Assembly (NCBI RefSeq): GCF_900496995.4
Contig: NC_044009.1
Coordinates: 43,237,505 to 43,301,504 of the forward strand
Source: Aquila chrysaetos chrysaetos
Lineage: Eukaryota; Chordata; Aves; Accipitriformes; Accipitridae
Reading direction: 5' to 3'
DNA: 64,000 nucleotides
Position numbers and translations under genes: made by a program. Below are positions 1 through 14,400 of this stretch, in pieces. The stretch's first letter is position 1; every line of letters starts with the position of its first letter. The notes beneath the pieces were generated by a model, which saw nothing but the letters and a program-made list of their open reading frames with translations, searched no databases and was not told the DNA's origin.

Positions 1-3000
1 GTTTCTAATATGTTTGTTACCACAAAATCTTTTGTTCAGAGGAGCAGAGCAAAGGCCCACTAGACTTAATTATCTCCTTGAAAACTGTTCAGCTTTTCTA
101 GTAGTACTGTGTGATTTTGGTTGGTATTTTTCAGTAATGCTTTTTCTTATAGAAAATTTAAGTCAGAGCAGTGCAGAAAATACATCCACTGGAAGGCAGG
201 CCTCAATCTGGCAGAACATGCTAAAAGGCCTAGAAGGAAAGATAAAAAAGTTATGCTCTGCTGAATGGAAACTGTCACGAGTCAATCAGGACTCAACAGT
301 TAAGAACTAAGAGACGGTCTTTTTTCTGAATGGTTTCATGACTGCAGATATATAGTCTATAAAACGAAGGCTCTAATAACAAGTGTCTAATAAGGGTTCA
401 TGTGTAATAAGAAGGGTCCTAGATGAAGCCTCTGACCTTGACTATAATTAAAATAAACCTATCATAACAATTATTAGTTGAAGTCAGCAAATCCTAACAG
501 GAATGATCCCAACAGTGCTGATCAGACTGCCACCAACTGAAATCAGTGGAGTTGAATTCCAGGGCTGAACTTGGCCCATAGGTTTCACGTGTTCTCCCAG
601 CACGACTACCTTCCAGCACGGGCATGCAGGACTTGTGATCTGGGCTTGCTGGGGTGAAAGGTGCCTCACAGGAGGTCCTTTCTGTGCCTGTGCACACAGT
701 CCAGAGGCACATTTGATGTGCACAAGCAGAAGTGGTGTCTGGCTCCACCTCAGACTCACAGCCAGACCAGACCCTGGGCATGCTCAGGAAAGTACTGTTC
801 TGGGTGGGCACCTGATGTCCCACTCCCTGGACTTGCAATCTGTGCACTCTCTACTGCCAGGTCCCCTACTACTGTGGAGATGGCTCTGCTTCAGAGTTAA
901 TTACATGTGACTGGATCAAATACTTCATACTGTACTTGTTTCTAGCAAGGACTGAGTTTGGCTCAGCAGTTTGAGATGCTAAACCTTTGATAATCCAGAT
1001 ACCATCTTTTGCTTTGAGTGCCATCAAAATCAGAACAAAAGGAAAGAGTTTATTTCATGTGGCAGCTGAAGATCCCATATTTAATGCTGCCAGACTTTGT
1101 CAACACACAGTTTTCTTTCAGACAAACCAAAAACTCAATTTTCTCTTTGCAGTTTTCATGGGAGCATATTAAATGAACTTCCTCCTTTCATCAGTGACTC
1201 ACTCCTGGAAAGGCTATTTCACAAATAGTATCTCCATTCCAAAGGAAACAAGCTGTTCCCTCTTACATTACTCAAGTAGCTGCAGATAAACTAAAATACA
1301 TTAAGTCAAAAGATTTCAAAATGCATTAGATACATAGCTCGGAGACAGACAGCTTTTTGTCAGATAGTTCTCCGATATGAATTGCTGCCTTTTAATGAAA
1401 TCACTCAAGCCAAATTCTAAAATTGACTAGAAATTCTGGGTGCCTGGCTGGAGACATCTTACAATCACATGGAGTCCATAAGTTCATATCCTTCTTGCTG
1501 TGTCTATGTTGGTCACACAAAATATCTACAGCCTTTTTTGAAAATCTTTTCCATACAGAATGCAGCTAACAGGTTAGATAGAAACTAATACAGTTCTATA
1601 GAAATTCTTTCAGCAATTGAAGGCTGGTCTAAATCAGAATCGGGATCTAAATCAGAGTATCTCCAATATGAGATTGCTAACAGCCATTGAGACATCTGTT
1701 CAAGTCTACAGCTGCAGATATTACATAAATTAGTATCTGTTTTCTGCAATGTGAACTAAAGCCTTACCTGGAGATGTGAATAAGGTGATGATGTGGTTAC
1801 TTCCATCAGTAAGGATTACTGATGTGTTTAGAGCTGAGCTGCTGCTGCTAATCTCATCAAAGAAAAGATGCTAAGAATTCCTCAAACAAACAGTTAAGTC
1901 CCCAGATAAACAGTTGGAAATAGGGTCTCTTGACCACATGGGTCTGAAAAACAGCCAGGCCTTTCTTGCTGAAGAAAATCAGAAGTATAATCATGTCTTT
2001 AATCAAAGAGAAAAGAGAGAAAGGCTTTTATAAGAAACAAAATATCTCCCTGGCAGTGTCTAGGATAACATAAGAAAATGCAAAACTGTCATGTTACATG
2101 TCAGTCACAGGAAGAACGTATTTGAAAAAGACTCTTCTGGGGAATATTTGTAAAAGGCAGTACTCCTTAAAGCATTCAGTGGTTCAAGTGTTACAAGTGA
2201 CCAGGAATCTTTCCAACTAAAGGAGAGTCCATTAGGACCAAGTAGCTTTCTGAGATCTGGCTACCACGGGTGAAGCCAAAGGACCAGTAACTCCAATATT
2301 ACATTGAGTGATAAAATTAAAACGTTATTAGGGTCTTCTCCATGAAACTCCAGGATTGTCCCACTGTTGGCAGTGTAAGAATTCACCTCAGGTATATTAT
2401 CTGTAAATAGGCCTTCCAAAAGTGCTCCAGGCCAAGAAGGTATCCATAGCTATCAGTGGAAAGCTTTGTGTTGTTAGACTTCTGTTAGGTATTTATGGAC
2501 ACTGTTTCTGTTACACATAGCAAGTGCAACAAATACTCAAAGAGAACAAGATAAGAGATAGGCAAATGTAAAAATTACAAAACCAAACAAGAGTCCAGAC
2601 ATATGCAAGGCTTTCCAGCGCTAAGCTGTATATAAATTACTTAAAACTGATCTGAGTTCTGCCTGCAGGTTAAACAAATAATCGCTGATATAAATAGTTA
2701 TTTTTGTGTCTATGTCATCGTGTCTGGATTTCTTTACTTTCAGAGGCCTGAAATCAGATTGCAAACATCACTTCCTCACTTTTGCATACTTCAACAGAGA
2801 CAGACTAGTATATTCACTTGTCTTAAGGATAAGAGAGACTATCATGACCTCTTGCAGGGTCAATGTGTTCAGTCTCATCCAGTAACTTTTGCTTAAAGCC
2901 AAAAAATCCAGTGATCAAACACAGACACCTCTTTCCATCGCAGATGCCCCCCTTTGGTTTTCTTTATCAACATTTTATCAGACTTGGATTGTTCTGATTT

Positions 3001-6000
3001 GATGAAGAGACCCTTTGGGAAAATATTTTTCAACTGAGCCACTCTCATGGACTTTTATCTATTCCTAGTTCATCTTTTGGGGAAACACTTTATTCCACTA
3101 TCTATCCTCCCTACCTTGAATATTTATTTTAATCTAATAGATAAACTTCACCTTAGCTGTGACATTCAACTGTACATCAATCTCCAACTCCTGGAACAGA
3201 CATTCACTTAAATAATAACCACAGTCACAGTAATAATTCATCACTTCTTTCCCAAAAGTACATGAATAGCTTTACTTCTCCTGTGTGAGATGTCACCAGT
3301 ACACAGAGTGGGAAATTTTGACATCTTTCAGGGTACTTACAAAGTTATGTCACCACGTTTCATTAAAAAGATTTTCACCGTGATCTGGTATGTTTGCAAG
3401 GTTGGAAGAGCAGATAGGGTAGTTGTGCTTTTCCATTGCCTTCTCCCTGATGTTTTTCCACTGCTTTTTGGTTATTTTTAGAGTGATTAGTATAAATTAG
3501 TAATGTTGCTCTGTCCCTTTGGGAGTCTAACACACTCCAGAGAAATAAGGGCAAACAACCTGTGGGGTCTGAGAGACTGAAAGGAGGACTGTCCACAATC
3601 AGCAAGTTGCTGCAATGTCTGAGGTTAAAGATTCCTTTGTTTGCATTCTGGCACAGCTCTTTGGCTCAAATCTATGAAGACATTTGGATGCTTCGCTGCC
3701 AGGGGCATCAAAGGGAGTTAGGTACTTGAATTCTTTGCCATCTGCTCCCTCAGTGATTCGCAGCAGCATCTGATGCCATTATAAACACACAAGATTTAAC
3801 AGTGAACATTTAACAGCATTTAACAGCAGAACAAAGCAAAGGCTTTCCAAGGAAAGCAGGCTCCTGTCAGACCCCTCCTGTGTAATCCCAGCCTAGCAGG
3901 ACTCAGTGGTCTCTCTGGCACCAAGTTCCAATCTATCACCTTAAATACAGGATTATGTCAATGGCAAATGTTTAATGTAGCTAGAAACATCATAGCCTAA
4001 AAGGGCTAATACTAATGCCATTGATGTCAGTGACAAAATGCCTGTTGTTTTCAGGCAGATCAGAGACAAAACTCAAAAATTCTGAAGAAAACTCAGTATG
4101 TCACTTTAGCAAAACTAACTTTCCTTTTATCTGCCTATTGGTATAAACAGAGTCTTCTAAATAATACATCAGGATAATGGATCCAACAATGGCTAGACAT
4201 AGCCACAATTATCACACCCAGTCCAGATGTGACCAGGAATTTCTTCTGACCAACACAGTGTTTGAATCTCCAAAGGAAATGGCAGAAAAGTAGTTTTTAT
4301 GTTAACACAGACTCCACCGTTCAGTTTAATTCTTATAGAGGTATTCTGCTGAAGTTTTCTTGAGGCCTGCTACTCCCTTACTGCACCTTCTTTGGACCAG
4401 AAAGCATCAAAAATGACAGCCAGTAATTTCAAACAATACTGACAGGCAGAAAGAATCAAATATATCTAAACAAGGTGATTTTTCAGAAGCTCGATTATTC
4501 CTGTAAAAACAGGACCAGACCCTAAACCAGTCTTAAGGTGAAGCTGGTTCATCTTTATTCATACCAGGTGAGAAATACCAGTTTTAGGACACCAGCAGTA
4601 ACAGTCTGGAGTCTCACAGTGTCTGGTGCTGTTATAAATGACTGTTTTGTGGATGATTAAGCAACACAGTTTTTAATTTAATATATTTTAAATTAAGGTT
4701 CCAGCTTTCATAATTTCAGAAAAACCATGAGACTGTACTCTGAGCATAATCTGCAGCTCAGAAACCAGAAGTAAAAGAGAAATAAATGTAGATTGATTAA
4801 AACTAATTCAGACATTCTAGAGATCTGGCTCAAGCTTTAAATGTCTATGTTTGGCCTTACTGAGCACACTGGCTGAGGACCTGGCCAGCAGTCTTGCCTT
4901 TTGACGCTCATTTGTAACACTGAAATCATATGAACCTCATCTTCCCTCACTTCCTAAATATGAACTACAAACACCACAACATTAGAAATTCTATGTGTTG
5001 TCAAGAGAGGGCTGGATCAGTTTACATCAGCTGAAGCTTCACAGTGATACCCAGGGGTGCTCTTTCAGATCTCCACTCTTAATTGAGTTAATCAGGATCA
5101 CTCATTGTATATAACTGTTATTTTTATTCACTGTTAACTTTTAATTCTGAAGAAGTAGAGTTGCACTCTAAAATGCAGGAATCTTCAAGCATGTCTCTGC
5201 TAGGGCAGGAGGTCTGACTGCAGCACAAAAAAGCTGTCCATGCTAGTTTTAATCAAGGTTGATTTAAACGTGGGCACTGTGGGCCTCCTTGGATGCTGGA
5301 CACTGATGTCAGTGACCAGTCTGCACTGACACCTGCCTTTTTTGCTACCAGGATTTGAACTGTCCAGTTTAGCTTGAGTCACTCCTCCCAGCAAGTGTGT
5401 GAATGCTTTTATCAGTATCATGAATAGAAGCTCACAGCTTCTGTATCACCTGCTTTTAGGAAGGCAAGAATGTGACTATACTAAATTGCCTGATAGCAAA
5501 ATGATGGACGATGCACTGGGAATGGCACTGAAATTCCTGTGGTTCCATAGGCCAGTATTTCCAGTGGTGCATATTAAAAGGGAAGGTCTGTTGGACAGGA
5601 AACCCTCGCTGGGCTAGGACCCAGCACTGTGTTTCTGGAAGGCAGGCTTGAAAGACAACTCATCAGTAGGATCTTCGGCACTTCCCAGGAGGAAGGATCC
5701 GTTGAGGAAGAGTGCATACAAGCAGCTGGAGAGGTGCTTGCAGAAGGGATAAATGAGTGACCAAGGTGGGTATTACTGTCACAGCAGACATAGCTGCTTT
5801 GTTCCTTTTCAGCTGTTCTACAGTGTTACCAGCTACTACAAATTATGCTGTGTTCCAGCAGTGGATGAAAATACTCCTTACATTGACATGGAGTGGTTAT
5901 TAGCAGGAATAGCTGAACTTCAGAAATTTGAGATTCCTTGTTGTGTTAGCTACGAGAGGAATCAGAAGCTTTTTGGCTAATAGCTCTAGTGGTAGATATT

Positions 6001-9000
6001 GTTCATCAACAACACTCTTCAGCATCCTGAGCTGTATCTGGCCTTCCTGTACCAATATATAAAATGACTGTTCATGATTGCTGACAGTACCTGCACAGGG
6101 ACATCTGTACCTACTGTGTTACCAAAGTAGCAAGTTCGTTGAAACACGATGCTGCCTGCAGGGAAAGGTGCTTCAGAGGCAGGGAAGCAAAGAGAATTGT
6201 TTGAAGGCAATTCTCTCTTGATACTTGTCCATTTTCAGGATAACATACAGAGAACTAATCATGCAAATCCAAACTCAAGGGAAATAAGCCTTGGTTTCTT
6301 CATCTGGTGCTCTGAAACTCAGCCAACAATACATATAACCAATATCCCTGAGGTGACAAAGTGCATTGTTGATTTGTAGGCAATGCATATTGGATTACTG
6401 GAGACTGCACACTGTGAAATTATTATAAACCAGTAATTAGTTGGTGATGGAGGTGTAATTTGGTTCAGAATTCTGAAACCATATAAAATAAACTGATTAA
6501 AAATAATGCACTGTTAACTCAGTCCCTTGTGCAATTAAAAACTCATAGAACTTAACTGAAGTAGTTAGAAAGGCCTTCTAACAGCAGGAAAAAATTGTAA
6601 CCATTTAAAAATGTGCTGAACTAACAGTAGAATTGGGTCCTGGAATTTTATTTCTTTACAGACAGAAGGACGTGCTATTACTCTTCACCCTGGAAAGCCC
6701 TCCCCTACTCAAATGCAGCATAACCTTTGGATGGTAAAACACGAATGTGCTGGAACTAAACAGTGCCTGGCACAAGTGAGCAGCTCATCAGAAGATGTTT
6801 TTTTGATGTACCAGTGCTTTGGAAAAATACTTCCTGCAGGTGTTCTGAAATCACCTGGAGTTTTTCAGGAGCTGCTTGATTTAATTTTCAAGTCCCTGCT
6901 GTGGTGATACAGAGATAATCTGGGAAGTCCCTCACGACCAATTAGCTTCTGCAGGTGTTAAGTGGCACAAGATAGCCCCATCAGATGTGTCTGGCTTTTT
7001 TGGCCAAATTATGTGATTTCTGGATCTTCTTTGTGGTTGAATTTATTGCCACGAATTTGCACTGATTTTGGTTTTGATGAATTCAACTTTCTTAGAGGAC
7101 ACAGAGGGACATAGCCAATGAAAGGATGGCTCAGTGCAGCAGTATTTATGGGAGACTTCTGATTAATTCCAGCTTTGTGTAGACGTGTTACTTGAGATGT
7201 CCATAAAAATGAAGAATCACAAGACAGTTTTGACCAAGTCCTTCAGTCTGTGGGAGTGGTATGAAGAGGACTCATTCCTGGAAATGGCAGGAGGTCTCTT
7301 CTGCACACATGCTGAGACCCTGCTACTGACAATACCCCACACCACAAGGCCCAGAGAAGAACTGTACGTGACTGGAGCACTGTACTCCTGATGGTTTTCC
7401 AGGGCCCTACACCAGAGCAGCTACCACTGACCACCCTTTGGCAGCAGGCAGAGCTGGAGGAAGTCAAAGAGGTTGCTCAGGCTAGAACAGCTGATTCCTG
7501 TGCCACCAGACCAAACAGCTGTAGACACTGCTCACTGCTTTAAAAGTCCTCTCTGAAGGCTTCTCACATTTCAGAAAAAAAACCCCAAGATTTTGAGAAG
7601 GCTGTCTTATCACTGTATACTGCTAGCCACAACTGCTTGAAGAAGAGGACTTATTCCAAGCAACCAGTGTTGGCACTCAGTGTACAGGCTGACAGCAGGT
7701 GAAGCAGAAAACAGAGGAGGAAAAAACAATTTTAAAACCAGTTCTTCTTTAAAATAACGTCTATGCAAAACCCAGGTACATCAGTGACAGCTCTGGTTTT
7801 CAGAGGTCATAGAAGCCCTTCAGCACATCACCTGTTTGGTGTTTCTCCAGGAACTGTATGAATTATGCACTTACTGATTGCAGAGCAGCACTTCACAATT
7901 ACATTTACAAAGAAATTTACCCACACTAGTACACAGAGAAGTCCTTATTCTCTGCCTTTATCCAGCTTTCTAAGGAAATGACACTGTGCATCTCTCACCT
8001 GATAAATTCTGAACCTGCTGGCTATTTCCAACCAAACTGAAGGAGTAGGAGAGGTCTCAGCAAGAGTTAAAATCCTCCATGGTGAAACAGCTGGAGAGAA
8101 GCCTTCAGAGAGTTTCCATAAGGCAAAGAATGCAGTCTGAGCATAGCTCTTATTAGACTCAAGACAACCTGTGCAGGAGAATGACCAAATAAATGCCCAG
8201 ACCACAAGAAAAACTTCAACTGGAGCTTGGAATAACTGAACCTTGCATTACAAATCCAAAGGTAACAAGGTTTCTTTAGTTTGGGGTTCATGAAACTATT
8301 CTTATGAGCTGAAAATATAATTTCACCCACTTCTTTACATCAGACACACACTGCTGGTTTTCTCCCAGCCTTCTTATAAAATGTAATTAATTTACATTTT
8401 AAAGACCTTCATGGGTTTTCTCTCATCATGGAACAGCGAAATTAATAACCCAGTTACTGAGCACTTCAGCTCATAGATAATTTCCATATAAAACCACTAA
8501 CATTTTCTTAATTTTTAAAATGCACCTTTTATTTGATTTAGAGGTTAATGCTCATTTCTTATGTACTAAAAGGAAGAAAAGCTAAAGTATGAGTCAGTGT
8601 TTATTAACCTTGCTAATAAGACAGGCTTTTTCAGGCAAGATGGATATATCTTAATTGGTAAAACTGTTGCATTGTCATTTAGCCAATTAATCCTTTCTAA
8701 ACAAGGGAAGCAGAAGCAATTTTATTTGCAGTGAATGGAAATAAACTTGTCACATTCTGCATATCAATTTACACATTCTTACTTTCCCACTGAAATCAGT
8801 AAGAATGCAGCCCTTTGATTCCCAAAATAAGGCAATCCACAAATTAACATTAGAATGTATGGAAATATGGCTATATATAACATATTAATTGATCTTAGTT
8901 TGCAATCTGTATGTAAACTCAATCTGCACATTCATGGGATTAATCTAGAACTGAATGCTTCATTTTCTTCAAAAGAATGTGATTTGCATCTTTAGTAGAG

Positions 9001-11016
9001 GCATAAGAAAGCAGATTACGAGATGCCTTAATAAATTGTTTTCCACACTTTGTCAAAACATAGCCTTAAGGCTGAAGTTTGCACTAATGCTGTTTTAAAT
9101 AGCACTGATGTTGAATGTTGACATTTCACAGAATTGCTATTGAATCCTGCTGGCTGATCCTTAAAAAAAGACCTTATGAAGCATTGGAGTGTTTATTAAC
9201 AGGTATTAGCAGTCTGTTAGAGACAACTATACTTACGTCTTTTATACATAAAAATGCACTCCAAAATTTATGCTCTGGTTCAGTACATTATAAATGATAA
9301 TACAGATAAAAACAACTGTCAGAAATATTCCAGTGCACTGGGTAATGTACACCAAAGGCACAATTTCCATTACCTCATTCCTTTTTCTTCCGATTTATTT
9401 TCTGTAATACCTTAGTCCTTTTCATGAAACACTGAACAGGCATAGAACTGTTAATAACCACCAACTGCAGGTTATAATTCTTATAGTTTATATCCCATTT
9501 CTGAAAGTGTTCTGTAGTCAACCAGGAGAATACTTAAGTAGGCTCATATATGAAAATCTAAGACTTCTAATTATTTAGCCATATTTCACGTTCTTAGACA
9601 CAGCTGGATTACCTCTGATAGCTTATCACTTTGAGAAGAGTCAACCTCATCAGGTATCCTGGAGGGATATAACACACAGAGGTCTGTGCATTACTAGCTG
9701 TTAAAACAGTGCCTTTGTATTTTAGGAGCAATTTAGGCCAAGGTAACAGCTTTTTCTTACCTTCTCTGCACACTGAAACCTGGTCCGTAAAAGCCTTAAA
9801 ACACAGAAAGGAAGATCACTTAAATAGAAAAGAGGTTCATTTCTTTGAAGGTTGGTGTCTACCACTGGAGAATGGAGAAGCATGACTAACTTCCATTGGG
9901 ATGACCAGGAAACTCTGGAGGAGAAGGGAGGAAATAGGATCCTGCTGTAAAAAAAACCCAACCTGGTTTATCACCATTGTTTCTGAACACTTACTCCATC
10001 CTTACTAGACATTGAAATGTAGCTCATGGATAACAGTTCCTAAGAATTACCTATGCTTGATTTAACCTAAACTGTGAACTATGAACTGTGAATGCTTTCA
10101 CTGTAAACTGTGAGAACGTTTTTGTCATGGTCATGTTAAGAAACATGCTCAAGTCTTCGGGAGCCTCTTAAAAGATCAACTGCTTTCCTCAGGACTTGCA
10201 GAAGAAAAAAGCAATGTGTACATATTTAAGCAGTTGTTTGTAGTCAGAGAAACTCTGCAGATATCCAGACCTGCATTCTGAACAATCCCTTGCCAATTAG
10301 ACTGTTAGCAGAAACTTAACAGCTTTTTGTTTCTTTGAAGTGATCAGAGAGAGGATGTAGCTAGTAAAAAACAGGCTATTCTGTGGCTTTATTTTCACCC
10401 TACTTTCCCATTTTCTATCTCCCTGGGCTTTTTACAGTTTGCAACACTGATGTCCTCTCTCTAGAATGAACTTTTCTTAGGGGTTTTAGGTATCTCTGGA
10501 AAGAAGTATGGCTCCTAGGAAGGTAGTATGTACTGCTGCCTTTTCCATGCCTTTTAGTATAGAAGATATGTGCTTTTCAGCACGAATAGCCTGGACCACT
10601 CTTCAAAATGAGCCATCAACTCACTATGGATAAAACCAATTTTGTCTGATGTCCAGCTTGCCCACAAGAAAGTAGAAGACATCTCAGCTGAAAGGTGATA
10701 TGCTGAGAAATCTCCTTTCCTAGGGAATACATCCCAAGCATTACAGATTCTCACGAGGCTCTGGTGTTCATCACCCCAATCACTGCATCCTTTTGCCAAG
10801 CGAGCTGTGCATTGAATTAAACCCCTGAACAGCTAATGAAATCCGCTTGGACATTATCTTTGTGGACAGTAACTGTGTTCAGCTCTTCCCTTTCATTGAA
10901 AATCTCATGTGTATGATTTACAGTCAAGTCTGAGACTTAGTGACTTACCTGTAAAAATACAAGGACAGTTCATAACTAAAAAACCAGAATAATTTGGTCA
11001 TGAGGACTTTTCACAT
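1..11016. other. Flank downstream of CFAP221, no gene recognised
   Basis: AT-rich single-copy-looking DNA. Open frames are under 100 codons and show no family signature. TMEM177 or PTPN4, the neighbours I would expect on this side, are not seen. Coding-like fragments at 5.2-7.4 kb and a conserved-element-like AT-rich stretch at 8.4-9.0 kb are given as findings. Confidence 0.6.
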
Positions 11017-11324
11017 TTTATTTGAAAACAGTGGGCTGTAAATTAATTACCAAACTATTTACATGGTAGTACTGTGGTTTTATCATCCTTCAGACCAAGA
11101 CAAAATGAGCAGGTACATGGCTGAGGATTCTTATTGGAGCAATTACTGTGTTTGGGGTAATGGTCGCAGTGAGAGTCCTTGACAGAGGTGGCATACTGGT
11201 GGTTCTCTTCTCTTTGCAGAAGTTGCTGACCTCACTGAACATAAATACATGTAGCTGGGACATAGGAGGCCTCAAGCATTAACAGGATAAGCAGTGCCAA
11301 ACCAAGGACTTCGTAAAACTACTC
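11017..11324 (-). terminator. CFAP221: CFAP221 3' UTR with candidate poly(A) signal
   Basis: A canonical AATAAA reads on the minus strand at 11022-11017, about 300 nt after the stop codon, and is the first one reached. The cleavage site is inferred to lie 10-30 nt further on, near 11000. Confidence 0.55.
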
Positions 11325-11448
11325 TTATCCCAGAATAAGGGTTTTATTAAGTGCTTTCAGCTTCATTTTCTCCACATGTTTTTGAACTTTCTCTCCGAGC
11401 TCGTTGTTTTGGGGTTGAAAATGTCCATCTGGATGGTTGTACTGGTCT
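11325..11448 (-). CDS. CFAP221: CFAP221 last coding exon, residues 819-859 and stop
   Basis: Acceptor aacttcttgcag. Encodes [19 protein letters not shown] and then [16 protein letters not shown] with TAA at 11327-11325. The ending KALNxxLIL is the conserved C terminus of the family. Confidence 0.92.
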
Positions 11449-14400
11449 CTGCAAGAAGTTTAAAAAGTCATTTGTATTTATAAGAGCCAGGGGAACTACT
11501 TAGGAATGCTGACAAAAACAAAGGAAGAGACACACATAATTTGTCTCTTTTATAATGAACACAGAGGGTATTCCATTACTTATGCAGAACAGGAAAAGGA
11601 GTGAAACTGTGAAAAGAACATTTACCCTTGGCTTGGCCAGTTAGGAAAGCTAACCATCTGATAGGTAAACACATACTAGACTGAGTTTTACATTTTACCT
11701 ATGAAGGAGCATATGCCGTAACAGCCAGAACAAGAGCATCCACATGAAAACCTGATTTGCCTTAAACATAAAATGCTGAAACTGCTGTGGAGCAGCAGTG
11801 TGTGCTCTGTCATGTAGTGAAACACCACCCCATTAATAACAATGAAGAACCTTCCAGTGACAAAAGAAAGGACTGGGACTTCATTGTTTGCTAATAAATT
11901 TTTGTTTCCCTCTTCACAAAGCCAAACAAATAGGGAAGTTTTCAACAAGTAACTATCAATACCCAGAGGTGTTTAATATAGAAAAGTATTTTCATTTTTG
12001 AGGAAAACATCTAAAACTTCAAAAAGAAAGAACCTTATGGTTATAAAACCTAGGAAAAGCACCATCCAACACTGTATCACTGTGGATAAAAAGGTCACTC
12101 TTTAGTTGCACAAGCTATCCCAAATCCACCTGTTCTGTCAAGCAGAGTGTCAAAATGCAAAAAGCAGCACTGAGTCTGACACACCTGCATTTTTACAGCA
12201 AATTATTTTCGATCAATGCTGTCGTAATCACAATACAGCAATCAGTGTTTTGTCAGAGAGCTCATAATACGCAGCACTGTTTTAAAGTTTAATGGCTAAC
12301 AGTTGCACAGGATTTCAATGTCAATCAAATTGTTTCCATATAAAATTAAAGAAAATTAGACATTCAAATCTCTTGATAGCTCTGGAAGTTTCAGGCTGTT
12401 ATGCACATACTGACATCTAAGCCATATCATGACCACTTTATAGAGGGTCAACTAACTGTTGCAGAGAAAGATTAATTCACTTGCTCCAAGTCACACAAGG
12501 TATCTGTGAAAACACAGGGTTAGAACTCAGCACTTTCTCCTGTGTTGCTCTGCAATCACTTATCTTACCCATACTGCCTGCTGCTCAAGCCCACTGTCCC
12601 CAGTGTCCCACTTACCAGCTCATACACCTCCTTGCATCCTTCCTGCAACATTACATAGCCCCAGGTTTCACACAGTGCATCCACTTCTGCTTCCAGCCCC
12701 ACAGAACTGCTGGGCAGCTCTGAAACGCTGCTCTTAAACCATGGTGGTAATCACCAACCCCATAAAGACCTGTCTGTCCCTCAGACCTTTCCTTGTCCTC
12801 AGGTTTCCTCTCAAGTTTTCTCTATTGAGCTGCAAACTCAGGACATTGGCCTGATAACACTGGAGGTAAAAGGCAGAATTTGGCCCTTACAGTGGCCAGT
12901 TTACAACTTTTTAGGGAGCAGGTAATTCTGTGTTTATGAATGCAAGTTATTTTACATGCTGTGCTGTCTGCCTAAAACACAGTGTTTTTTGGTAGAGTGT
13001 GAAGCTTGGACAGCAGAGCAAATGTGACCCACTCCTAGGAAAAGCCTGAGAAAAAAGCACCATGCCAGGGGGAAGTTCTAAGGGCTTATTCCTCTGCCAG
13101 CATTAATTAATATCTTAACCAAAAGGGTCACTGAAAAGCAAAAGCCACTGGTCCAAGAACACTGATTATCTCTGTGAAGGGAAGAAAACTGCCTCAAGTG
13201 TTAGATCATATTGATAAAACTGAAAACTCAGAGACATCCAGGCCAGTGTGTCACATTCACAGCTGCTTTCTGAAGTCCAATCCAGAGATTGCATTTGCAG
13301 TGCAAATTTGCTCAAAGTACCAGATCTGCATCCCACTCGTGATGGAGCCCCTAGAGCATCTCAGCATGAATTTCTACATAATTCTGAAGGAGATACTTGT
13401 CTTCAGATTTTTTCCCATTCCTCTCCCCTAATTTCAAATTATACCTACCTTTCTTCTTTTGCTGGTTTCTCTCTGCTTTCTTCTGAGAGTGCCTGCCCAA
13501 TTTGTGGAAATTCAGCTCTCACCATCTCTGGAGTAAGAATCATTTTGAACTCAGTTTCATCTGTCTCACTAAAAAATAGTAAGATAAAGAAGAACTGGGC
13601 TTTATCCTTTTAAAAGGATTTTTTAGACAACAAAACCAAAAGTATGTTTTATGCAAGAGGGACTTTGTGCTTTTGCCTTTGAGGATCTCTCAGGACAGGT
13701 TTAGACATAGCCATACAAATGGTTAAGACATAATCAATCACACTGAATACAAAATAGAGGAGAAACTTACTGGTCAATTATGTTCTCCCTGTCTCTCTCA
13801 GGTAAGTCACACAGCGTTGGTGGTACATCTCTTGGAAGCATATCTAAACTGTAAGGATCCCTGTGATGGAAATGGTATTAATTTAAGATGGGCAGACAGT
13901 AACTGCACTAAACGTTTATATTTTGAAGCTTCACAGTAGTTGTAGTTACAATGAAGATGATGTACTTTTAAATATTCCTGGAAAATCTGAGTACACCAGA
14001 AACTGCTGTGATATGAGGGAACACAAGCCTGAGAGATGTTGGCTACCACTGGGTGCAGGTGCCCATATGTTAAAGACTTTACCGTTCATACTTTGCAGGA
14101 CAGACAGAGTTTGTACCTCCCAGGGTCTTCTAGCACTGAATCAAAAAGCATTCAGGAGAGATGTTACTGAGAGTCCAGACTGGAACTCTCCTTTCAGGGC
14201 TAGGTATTTCCTCTAATGATATTGTTCTTAACCCACCCCTCAAGGAGGTCAGTAGGAGTTTTCCCTGTTGGTTTTGGATTTCTGAGCAGCAATTAATTCC
14301 ACCCGTAGGACTGCTTTCATCTGTGGGACTAGTTACTGGTCAATGTAGTTAAAGTCAGCAGAAACTAGTGCAGGGTAGAGGCACTGTATATTCAAATTCT

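Noticed and set aside
13449..13860. Apparent premature stop between two late CFAP221 exons
   Set aside because: It came from reading the donor as CAG|GTAAGT. The sequence is CCA|GTAAGT, which leaves phase 2 and gives an unbroken frame.
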